Below, piece by piece: positions 1 to 4,854 of a DNA stretch of 6,432 nucleotides. Source of the DNA: Chloroflexota bacterium (lineage in GTDB: Bacteria; Chloroflexota; Limnocylindria; QHBO01); contig VBJP01000109.1 in NCBI GenBank assembly GCA_005880165.1, positions 1-6,432 on the forward strand, written 5' to 3'. The translations under genes and the position numbers were made by a program. The notes under the pieces are model-generated. The model was given only the letters and a program-made list of their open reading frames with translations. It was not told where the DNA came from and made no database searches. How positions within the stretch are numbered: the first letter of the stretch is position 1; the number at the start of each line of letters is the position of its first letter.

Positions 1-99
1 GGCCTCCACGGTCACGGGCGGCTGCGTGCAGGCGGCAAGCGCCACGGTGACCGCCAGAAGAGCGATGGCTCGGAGCCGAAGGCCTCGATGTCGACCCAT
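1..99 (-). CDS. Putative lipoprotein, N-terminal 33 residues only (runs off the left edge)
   Basis: Read from 99 leftwards, the minus strand gives an uninterrupted 33-residue start of a secreted lipoprotein. It has a basic N-terminus (MGRHRGLRLR), a hydrophobic core (residues 11-20) and a lipobox L-A-A-C whose cysteine is residue 24, followed by TQPP. In this class of signal peptide, signal peptidase II cleaves before the Cys and the mature protein is anchored by lipid to the outer face of the cytoplasmic membrane. An AGGA Shine-Dalgarno at 109-112 lies 9 nt before the ATG and supports this start over a TTG two codons upstream. The mature domain is outside the window, so no function can be given; a solute-binding protein or a hypothetical lipoprotein are both possible. 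The gene is divergent from pncA. Confidence 0.72.
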   Translation of the reverse strand, partial: MGRHRGLRLRAIALLAVTVALAACTQPPVTVEA

Positions 100-143
100 C
101 GACAACCATCCTACTCGGGCCGATCCTCGCTACCATCCGGGTC
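100..143. promoter_or_regulatory. Divergent 44-bp intergenic region, lipoprotein / pncA
   Basis: This short gap must hold the 5' signals of both genes unless promoters lie inside the coding regions. On the minus strand it carries the AGGA ribosome site of the lipoprotein (109-112). On the plus strand there is no ribosome site before the pncA ATG. A -10-like TACCAT (131-136, fits TANNNT) ends 7 nt before that ATG, which would place transcription start at or next to the start codon and make pncA leaderless. I see no convincing -35 at normal spacing. The promoter is inferred, not demonstrated. Confidence 0.35.
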
Positions 144-734
144 ATGGTCAGCTATGACGAGCGGACCGCGTTGATCGTGGTCGACGTGCAGAACGACTTC
201 GCCGACCCGGTCGGAAGCCTGGCGGTGCGCGGCGGTGACCGGATCGTGCCGCGGGTCAACGAGGAGATCCGGAACGCGACCGAGGGCGGGGGCGCCGTGG
301 TCCTCACCCAGGACTGGCACCCCGAGTCGACGCCGCACTTCGCCAAGGACGGCGGCATCTGGCCGGTGCATTGCGTGGCGGGGACTTGGGGCGCGGAGCT
401 GCATCCAGCGCTCGAGGCGGTCGCGGACGCCCCCCGCGTGCGCAAGGGCCGCAACGGCGAGGACGGGTACTCGGGTTTCACCATGCGCGAACCACTGAGC
501 GGCCAGGAGATGCCCACCGAGCTCGACTCGCTCCTCCGGGAGCGCGACGTGGAGCGCGTCGTGATCTGCGGGCTGGCGACCGACTACTGCGTGCGCGCCA
601 CCGCGCTCGATGCACTCCGGCTCGGCTACACGACGACGGTTCTGGGCGACGCGATCGCCGCGGTCGAGCTGGAGGAGGGGGACGGCGAGCGCGCGATCGA
701 GGAGGTACGGGAGGCGGGAGCTATTCTCGCCTGA
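144..734 (+). CDS. pncA: Nicotinamidase (PncA, isochorismatase-like hydrolase)
   Basis: The 196-residue product hydrolyses nicotinamide to nicotinate and ammonia, the first step of the NAD salvage route through nicotinate phosphoribosyltransferase; it acts in the cytoplasm. All expected active-site residues are visible. The catalytic triad is Asp14 (LIVVDVQNDF), Lys101 (VRKGRNG) and Cys149 (GLATDYCVRATALDA). The metal ligands are Asp57 and His59 (TQDWHP), His65 and His76, matching the D49/H51/H57/H71 pattern of Mycobacterium tuberculosis PncA. The length is normal for the family. The ATG at 144 is the only start that fits, as the catalytic Asp is only 14 residues in; no Shine-Dalgarno precedes it, so a leaderless mRNA is possible. 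The gene is not in an operon visible here: it diverges from a lipoprotein gene and converges on a small membrane protein gene. The generic isochorismatase family is the alternative, but the D-x-H-x5-H-x10-H metal site argues for nicotinamidase. Confidence 0.95.
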   Translation: MVSYDERTALIVVDVQNDFADPVGSLAVRGGDRIVPRVNEEIRNATEGGGAVVLTQDWHPESTPHFAKDGGIWPVHCVAGTWGAELHPALEAVADAPRVRKGRNGEDGYSGFTMREPLSGQEMPTELDSLLRERDVERVVICGLATDYCVRATALDALRLGYTTTVLGDAIAAVELEEGDGERAIEEVREAGAILA

Positions 735-736
735 GG

Positions 737-925
737 CTACGTCCGCCGCCAGCTCCAGGCTGCAAGCACCACACCGCCGATGGCGGTCAGGAACCCGATC
801 ACGAACCAGGTGCGGTCTGCGGTCATGAAGCTCCGCGGGGCGAGCGGCAGGTTCAGGCCTTGGGCGACCCACACCGCCCCGGCGAGCGCGGCCAGGACTC
901 CCAGCGAGACACCCGTTGCGCGCAT
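737..925 (-). CDS. Small two-helix membrane protein, function unknown
   Basis: This is a 62-residue protein with two predicted transmembrane segments, about residues 5-24 and 41-57. They are joined by a short loop containing GLNLP, SFM and a D-x-T-W motif, and the protein ends in a basic tail (WRRT). From memory, short membrane proteins with a W-x-x-QGL...SFM...W pattern recur in high-GC Gram-positives and Chloroflexota, without known function; this is recall, not a search. The stop codon is only 2 bp from the pncA stop, a tight convergent arrangement typical of real gene pairs. No Shine-Dalgarno precedes the ATG (925-923), but a TATGCT -10-like box lies 6 nt upstream on the minus strand, consistent with a leaderless transcript. 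Coding is supported by the hydropathy pattern and the close fit into the gap between neighbours. Confidence 0.75.
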   Translation of the reverse strand: MRATGVSLGVLAALAGAVWVAQGLNLPLAPRSFMTADRTWFVIGFLTAIGGVVLAAWSWRRT

Positions 926-931
926 GGCGGC

Positions 932-937
932 AGCATA
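932..937 (-). promoter_or_regulatory. Candidate -10 box (TATGCT) of the small membrane protein gene
   Basis: The minus strand reads TATGCT here, followed by GCCGCC and then the ATG at 925. It fits the TANNNT -10 pattern and would start the transcript at or one base from the start codon. No -35 is evident. The absence of any ribosome site supports a leaderless reading, but a six-base match alone is weak. Confidence 0.35.
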
Positions 938-947
938 GGTCGATGTA

Positions 948-975
948 TTGCAGGGCGCCTCGCCATGGGTATACT
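948..975 (+). promoter_or_regulatory. Candidate promoter of the zinc-ribbon gene
   Basis: A near-consensus -10, TATACT at 970-975 (5 of 6 bases), is preceded after 16 bp by TTGCAG at 948-953 (3 of 6, TTG conserved). Transcription would start near 982, giving a leader of about 147 nt before the GTG start at 1129. It lies back to back with the opposing promoter of the small membrane protein gene. Confidence 0.5.
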
Positions 976-1012
976 CCGCGCGTCGGGTTACGGCTCGATG
1001 CCGGATAGACTT

Positions 1013-1122
1013 CCCTCCCCTCCCACCACGTTCTCAACGGTCGGCTCCGGGGCAGCGGCAAGACCCCTGGGCGGCGTCGATGACGTGGACCGCCCGACAT
1101 GGAAACCATTCACTGGGAGGGG
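1013..1122 (+). promoter_or_regulatory. Leader with a C-rich tract complementary to its own ribosome site
   Basis: The tract CCCCTCCC at 1017-1024 is the exact reverse complement of the Shine-Dalgarno GGGAGGGG at 1115-1122; A1025 can also pair with T1114, giving 9 contiguous pairs. An overlapping register, CCCTCCC at 1013-1019, pairs with 1115-1121. Such a duplex in the mRNA would hide the ribosome site and could act as a temperature- or ligand-dependent switch. The complementarity is seen directly; the regulatory role is inference. In a GC-rich genome a purine/pyrimidine match of this length can arise by chance, and the loop of about 89 nt is long. Confidence 0.35.
1115..1122 (+). promoter_or_regulatory. 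Ribosome binding site deciding the zinc-ribbon start
   Basis: GGGAGGGG sits 6 nt before a GTG at 1129. The in-frame ATG at 1099 lies upstream of this site and has no ribosome site of its own, so the GTG is the better start. Confidence 0.75.
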
Positions 1123-1128
1123 TCATTC

Positions 1129-1449
1129 GTGACCTACACCGACAAGGTGCTGCAGTGTGCGGATTGCGGCGTTGACTTCGTCTTCTCCGCCTCCGAGCAG
1201 CAATTCTTCGCGCAGAAGGGATTTGCCTCTGCGCCCAAGCGCTGTGCGTCGTGTCGCGCTCAGCGTCGCGCCACGATGGGCGGTGGCTCGAGCTACGGGA
1301 ACGGCGGCGGAAGCAGCTATGCCCGTGGCCCGCGCGAGCTCTTCGACGCGACCTGCGCACGGTGTGGCAAGGAGACGCAGGTGCCGTTCCGGCCGACCGG
1401 GGCGCGACCGGTCTACTGCAGCGACTGCTTCCGGCTGATGCGCGGCTGA
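1129..1449 (+). CDS. Double zinc-ribbon protein (probable zinc-binding domain, zf_Tbcl type)
   Basis: The 106-residue protein has two four-cysteine zinc-binding modules. The first is C10-x2-C13 with C39-x2-C42, framed by the family pattern DKVLQCADCG...F-x-FSASEQ-x-FFAQKGF...P-x-RC-x-x-C. The second is C76-x2-C79 with C97-x2-C100 in a compact domain containing VPFRPTG and PVYCSDCF. A Gly/Ser/Tyr-rich flexible linker (about residues 50-66) joins them. Proteins with this architecture are common in Chloroflexota and other bacteria, where relatives can accompany or be fused to cold-shock domains; a nucleic-acid-binding role is usually presumed but not proven. The GTG start at 1129 is chosen for its strong Shine-Dalgarno and because the first residues (MTYTDKVLQC) match the usual N-terminus; the upstream ATG at 1099 would add ten residues with no support. 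The gene appears monocistronic, with its own promoter and a hairpin after the stop. Confidence 0.9.
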   Translation: MTYTDKVLQCADCGVDFVFSASEQQFFAQKGFASAPKRCASCRAQRRATMGGGSSYGNGGGSSYARGPRELFDATCARCGKETQVPFRPTGARPVYCSDCFRLMRG

Positions 1450-1477
1450 CCGTCCGCACTGCAGACCGACAGGCACC

Positions 1478-1519
1478 GAACCGGGTGGCTTCGCGAGGAG
1501 TCCCCCGGTTCTTCGCTTT
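1478..1519 (+). terminator. Likely rho-independent terminator of the zinc-ribbon gene
   Basis: GAACCGGG (1478-1485) and CCCGGTTC (1504-1511) form a perfect 8-bp stem. After a bulged T1486, two further G-C pairs can form (1487-1488 with 1502-1503). The stem runs into a moderately T-rich stretch, TTCTTCGCTTT (1509-1519). It lies 28 nt after the stop codon. The T-tract is interrupted, so termination may be partial. Confidence 0.55.
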
Positions 1520-1532
1520 CTGCGCTCGACAC

Positions 1533-1554
1533 CCGGGGCGGGACCCAGCCCCGG
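1533..1554. repeat. GC-rich inverted repeat (second hairpin)
   Basis: CCGGGGC (1533-1539) and GCCCCGG (1548-1554) are perfect inverted copies around an 8-nt loop. No T-tract follows on the plus strand, so it is not a standard terminator. It could back up the preceding hairpin, or block 3' exonucleases. Its position, 21 nt after the first hairpin, suggests a tandem pair. Confidence 0.45.
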
Positions 1555-1812
1555 TACTCGAGGCGGGCGGCCCTCGGTCTCTGCCCTGCGCATGCGAAGG
1601 AGCGGCGGCGCCATCCATGCACCAGGTGAATCCCAATCAGCGGTTCTCGTCCGTGGATGACGGATTCGCGCGCCACCCAGGCACCCGGCTACTGACGTCG
1701 CCTCTGCGGCGGGCTTAACGACCTCCTGCGCCAACCCGACACGCGCCCTGCGGGTATCTGGCGGTCGAGGGAGCCCATGGGCGGGCGACCCACCGTGGAG
1801 CAGGTTGGCCCA
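1555..1812. other. Non-coding stretch with no recognised gene
   Basis: I find no convincing reading frame, tRNA arm pattern or known RNA motif here on either strand. Frames that are open lack ribosome sites and have arginine- and proline-rich, low-information translations. Small palindromes are present (GCCCATGGGC at 1773-1782; CCAC-C-GTGG at 1790-1798). They may be protein binding sites upstream of the tkt promoter or may be chance in GC-rich DNA. Confidence 0.5.
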
Positions 1813-1842
1813 TTAGGACCCGGATGATCCGCCCCGTATCAT
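1813..1842 (+). promoter_or_regulatory. Candidate promoter of the tkt-tal-pgi operon
   Basis: The -10 box is TATCAT at 1837-1842 (5 of 6 to consensus), with TTAGGA at 1813-1818 as a weak -35 (3 of 6) at 18-bp spacing. The predicted start near 1849 lies downstream of an in-frame ATG at 1841, so that ATG would not be in the mRNA. This agrees with translation starting at the GTG at 1880. Confidence 0.45.
1821..1831. promoter_or_regulatory. Operator-like inverted repeat between -35 and -10
   Basis: CGGAT-G-ATCCG is a perfect 5+1+5 inverted repeat placed inside the spacer of the proposed tkt promoter. That is where a repressor would compete with RNA polymerase. The half sites are short, so this is suggestive only, and the regulator is unknown. 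Confidence 0.3.
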
Positions 1843-1868
1843 GGTTTCGCACACGAATGCCAAGCATC

Positions 1869-1872
1869 GGAG
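1869..1872 (+). promoter_or_regulatory. Ribosome binding site deciding the tkt start
   Basis: GGAG lies 7 nt before the GTG at 1880. The in-frame ATG 39 bases further upstream has no ribosome site and overlaps the proposed -10 box. Confidence 0.6.
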
Positions 1873-1879
1873 CCAGAGA

Positions 1880-3754
1880 GTGACCAACGAGCACGACCAG
1901 TGGCGCGAGCTCGGACAGCAGCTCCGCGTCGACTCCATCCGCTCGAGCTCGGCCGCCGGATCAGGGCATCCGACCTCATCGATGTCGGGTGCCGACCTGA
2001 TGGCCGTCCTGATGTCGAAGTACCTGCACTACGACTTCGGGAATCCCAAGGACCCCCACAACGACCATCTGATCTTCAGCAAGGGTCACGCCTCACCTCT
2101 GCTCTACGCGATCTACAAGGCGGCTGGCGCCATCCCGGACGACGAGATGCTCACCTTTCGCAAGCTCGGCAGCCGCATCGAGGGCCACCCGACCCCGGTG
2201 CTCCCCTGGGTTGACGTGGCGACCGGCTCGCTCGGGCAGGGCCTGCCGGTCGGGGTTGGCGTAGCGCTGGCCGGCAAGCGTCTCGATCAGCTCGGATATC
2301 GGGTCTGGGTGCTGTGCGGCGACTCGGAGATGGCCGAAGGCTCCATCTGGGAATCCTTCGAGCACGCCGCCTACAACGGTCTCGACAACCTGACCGCCAT
2401 CGTCGACGTGAACCGCCTCGGTCAGACCGGGGAGACGATGCACGGCTGGGACCTGGACGCCTATGCCCAGCGGGCGGAGGCGAACGGCTGGCACGCCATC
2501 CAGATCAATGGTCACGACGTGGCGGCCATCGACGCCGCCTACCAAGAGGCGATCGGCAACACCGGCCGCCCGACGGTCATCCTGGCCAAGACGGAGAAGG
2601 GCCACGGCGTGGCGGAGGTGGCCAACAAGAACGGCTTCCATGGCAAGCCGCTGCCACACCCCGAGGAGGCGATCGCCGAGCTCGGCGGCATCCGGCACAT
2701 CCACGTCGAGGTCCCCAGGCCCAATGGCGTCGGCGAGCCCCATCGCTTTTCGACCGGCGAGCTGCAGCTGCCCGCCTACGAGCCGGGCGGCAAGGAGGCG
2801 ACGCGCAAGGCGTACGGTGACGCGCTGGTGGCTCTCGGCCGCTGGCGCGGTGACGTGGTCGCGCTCGACGGGGAGGTCAGCAACTCCACCTACGCGGAGG
2901 AGTTCAAGGAACAGCTCCCTGATCGGTACTTCGAGATGTACATCAGCGAGCAGCAGATGGTGGCGGCCGCGGTCGGCCTCCAGGTTCGGGGCTGGCGTCC
3001 CTTCGCCAGCACCTTTGCCGCCTTCCTGTCACGCGCGTACGACTTCGTGCGGATGGCGGCTGTCAGCCGAGCGAACATCGTGCTGACCGGGTCACACGCC
3101 GGTGTGAGCATCGGCGAGGACGGACCATCGCAGATGGCGCTTGAGGACATCGCGGCGCTGCGCGCCGTGCACGGCAGCACGGTGCTCTATCCATCGGACC
3201 CGAACCAGACCGCGGACCTGATGCGCCAGCTCCCGGACCGCGAGGGAATCGTCTTCCTGCGCGCCACGCGCGAGAAGACGCCGGTCATCTACCGGCCCGG
3301 CGAGTCGTTCCGGATCGGCGGAAGCCGCGTGGTCCGTTTTTCCGAGGGAGACCGTGTGACCCTGGTGGCCGCGGGCATCACGCTCCACGAGGCGCTGGCC
3401 GCGGCGGAGACGCTGGCGGGCGACGGAATCGCAGCCCGGGTCATTGACCTGTACAGCATCAAGCCCATCGACGCCGAGACCCTGCGCGAGGCCGCGGTAG
3501 AAACGGGCCAGATCGTCACCATCGAAGACCATTGGCCGGAGGGTGGCCTGGGAGATGCAGTCCTCGACGTCTTCGGACCGATGGGATCCGATCACCCGCG
3601 CGTCACCAAGCTGGCCGTGCACAACATGCCAGGCTCGGCGACGCCGGCGCAGCAGCTGGCCGAGGCGGGCATCGACGCGCAGGCGATCGTGCAGGCCGTC
3701 CGCGAGCTGGTCGGGGCGCCGGCGGGCGCATCGGCCCAGGAGGTTCACGCGTGA
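1880..3754 (+). CDS. tkt: Transketolase, short animal-type form
   Basis: This 624-residue thiamine-diphosphate enzyme moves two-carbon units between sugar phosphates (xylulose-5-P, ribose-5-P, erythrose-4-P) in the non-oxidative pentose phosphate pathway, in the cytoplasm. Domains in order: N-terminal ThDP/PP domain (about 8-270), pyrimidine domain (about 303-470) and C-terminal domain (about 480-610). Residues matching human TKT with a constant offset include His30 (GSGHPTS), Lys68 and His70 (SKGHASP), Asp148, Asn178 and Leu180 (VNRLGQ), and His254 (FHGKPLP). Glu357 (SEQQM) is the glutamate that activates the cofactor; His406, Asp414 and Gln418 (GEDGPSQMALED) and Arg464 complete the site. 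DVATGSLGQGL and the Gln in GPSQ mark the mammalian-like subfamily, not the E. coli TktA type, which has a His there. The cofactor motif reads GDS instead of GDG. The GTG at 1880 is preferred to the ATG at 1841. First gene of the operon; overlaps tal by 4 bp. Confidence 0.95.
   Translation: MTNEHDQWRELGQQLRVDSIRSSSAAGSGHPTSSMSGADLMAVLMSKYLHYDFGNPKDPHNDHLIFSKGHASPLLYAIYKAAGAIPDDEMLTFRKLGSRIEGHPTPVLPWVDVATGSLGQGLPVGVGVALAGKRLDQLGYRVWVLCGDSEMAEGSIWESFEHAAYNGLDNLTAIVDVNRLGQTGETMHGWDLDAYAQRAEANGWHAIQINGHDVAAIDAAYQEAIGNTGRPTVILAKTEKGHGVAEVANKNGFHGKPLPHPEEAIAELGGIRHIHVEVPRPNGVGEPHRFSTGELQLPAYEPGGKEATRKAYGDALVALGRWRGDVVALDGEVSNSTYAEEFKEQLPDRYFEMYISEQQMVAAAVGLQVRGWRPFASTFAAFLSRAYDFVRMAAVSRANIVLTGSHAGVSIGEDGPSQMALEDIAALRAVHGSTVLYPSDPNQTADLMRQLPDREGIVFLRATREKTPVIYRPGESFRIGGSRVVRFSEGDRVTLVAAGITLHEALAAAETLAGDGIAARVIDLYSIKPIDAETLREAAVETGQIVTIEDHWPEGGLGDAVLDVFGPMGSDHPRVTKLAVHNMPGSATPAQQLAEAGIDAQAIVQAVRELVGAPAGASAQEVHA
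3738..3743 (+). promoter_or_regulatory. Ribosome binding site of tal inside the end of tkt
   Basis: A consensus AGGAGG lies 7 nt before the GTG at 3751. It fixes the tal start even though the reading frame is open for another 73 codons upstream inside tkt, and it indicates that tal has its own strong initiation in addition to coupling. Confidence 0.8.
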
Positions 3755-4854
3755 ACACGTTGCAGCAGCTCTTCAACGAGGAGCGCCAGTCGCCCTGGAT
3801 CGACTTCATCGATCGGCAGCTGATCGAGAGCGGCCGCCTCGACGCGCTGATCGGCGATGGCCTGCGTGGCCTGACCAGCAACCCGACGATCTTCGCCAAG
3901 GCCGTCTCCGGCGGCCATTACGACGAGTTGGTGCGGCGCATGCTCGACGCGGGCGAGAGCGACCAGGCCATCTATGAGGAGATCGCCGTGGGGGACGTCG
4001 GCGAGGCGCTCGACCACCTGCGGCCGATCTACGACGAGTCCGACGGGGGCGATGGCTTCGCCAGCATCGAGGTCGAGCCCGAGCTCGCCGACGATACCCA
4101 GGGCTCGCTGGCCCGCGCCCGCCATCTCTGGACGCGCCTGGGCCGTCCGAACGCTTTCGTCAAGATCCCCGCCACCGAGGCCGGCCTCCCGGCCATCGAA
4201 TCGGCCATCGCCGAGGGGATCAACATCAACATCACGCTGATGTTCAGCGTCGAGGTGTACCGGCGCGTCGCGGAGGCCTACATCGGCGGCCTGCGCAGGC
4301 GGCTGGCGAACGGCCAGGACATCCACCGCGTGGCGTCGGTCGCCAGCTTCTTCGTCAGCCGGGTGGACACCAAGGTCGACAAGATGCTCGAGCAGGTCGG
4401 CACGGACACCGCGCTGAACTGCCGGGGCAGGGCCGCCATCGCGAACGCGCGCCTCGCCTACGAGGCGTACCTCGAGATCTTCCATGGCCCCGAGTTCGCC
4501 GACCTGCGCGAGGCCGGGGCGCAGGTGCAGCGCTGCCTGTGGGCCTCGACCTCGACCAAGAACCCGGCCTATCGCGACGTGCTCTACGTCGAGGAGCTGA
4601 TCGGCCCGGAGACGGTCGACACCATGCCGCTCGAGACGATCACCGCCTTCCTCGACCACGGCAGCGTGGCGCGGCGGCTGGATGCGGACCTGCATGCCGC
4701 ATACGACCAGATCCGCGCCATCGAGGCGGAGGGGATCTCGATGGAGCAGGTGACAGCCGAGCTCCTGGCGGAAGGGGTCGTTTCGTTCGCCAAGAGCTTT
4801 GACGAGCTGATCGCGACGATCGGGAGCAAGCGCCAGGCGCTGGCCCCCGCATGA
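3751..4854 (+). CDS. tal: Transaldolase (Tal subfamily that is often fused to Pgi)
   Basis: The 367-residue enzyme transfers a dihydroxyacetone unit between sedoheptulose-7-P/glyceraldehyde-3-P and fructose-6-P/erythrose-4-P, completing the non-oxidative pentose phosphate pathway with the adjacent transketolase. Features of the class I aldolase barrel are clear: GLTSNPTIF (41-48), an ASIEVEPELADD strand motif (104-115) and NAFVKIPAT, whose Lys138 should be the Schiff-base lysine. GININITLMFS (156-166), ASFFVSRVDTKVD and WASTSTKNP follow. N-terminal Asp18 or Asp21 (WIDFIDR) likely supplies the acid. The length and WIDFIDR start match the long transaldolase type of high-GC bacteria, which also forms the first half of bifunctional Tal-Pgi proteins. 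The start is a GTG overlapping the tkt stop (GTGA) with an AGGAGG site; the stop overlaps the pgi ATG (ATGA). It is very likely cotranscribed and translationally coupled with both. Confidence 0.94.
   Translation: MNTLQQLFNEERQSPWIDFIDRQLIESGRLDALIGDGLRGLTSNPTIFAKAVSGGHYDELVRRMLDAGESDQAIYEEIAVGDVGEALDHLRPIYDESDGGDGFASIEVEPELADDTQGSLARARHLWTRLGRPNAFVKIPATEAGLPAIESAIAEGININITLMFSVEVYRRVAEAYIGGLRRRLANGQDIHRVASVASFFVSRVDTKVDKMLEQVGTDTALNCRGRAAIANARLAYEAYLEIFHGPEFADLREAGAQVQRCLWASTSTKNPAYRDVLYVEELIGPETVDTMPLETITAFLDHGSVARRLDADLHAAYDQIRAIEAEGISMEQVTAELLAEGVVSFAKSFDELIATIGSKRQALAPA
4844..4854 (+). other. tal/pgi junction: C5 run next to the ATGA overlap
   Basis: Five consecutive C (4844-4848) lie just before the ATGA that ends tal and starts pgi. 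The tal frame here reads CTG GCC CCC GCA TGA. A one-base backward slip on CCC (to 4845-4847) is perfectly re-paired and continues as CGC ATG ACG, straight into pgi. Equally, one extra C in the true sequence would fuse the genes. As given, the two frames are separate. Confidence 0.5.

Noticed and set aside
111..1109. Long open frame on the minus strand covering pncA
   Set aside because: Shadow of pncA and its neighbour: Arg/His/Pro-rich translation with no domain, no ribosome site, and overlap with an enzyme whose catalytic residues are all present.
371..1132. Long plus-strand open frame across pncA and the small membrane protein gene
   Set aside because: Low-complexity Arg/Gly-rich product typical of out-of-frame reading in GC-rich DNA; it conflicts with two better-supported genes.
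1592..1660. 22-codon open frame starting ATG at 1592
   Set aside because: No ribosome site, no hydrophobic or regulatory pattern, and no residue clustering suggesting a leader peptide.
1123..1734. Minus-strand open frames over the zinc-ribbon gene and the following gap
   Set aside because: Cysteine motifs and the ribosome site support the plus-strand gene; the antisense translations have no motif, and their downstream parts are Arg/Pro-rich.
1555..1880. Possible tRNA or small RNA in the gap before tkt
   Set aside because: No T-loop (GTTCRANNC) or acceptor/anticodon arrangement on either strand; the remaining small palindromes are too short to call an RNA gene.
2093..2743. 216-codon open frame antisense to tkt
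   Set aside because: Shadow of transketolase, whose cofactor residues run through this whole segment in the plus frame.
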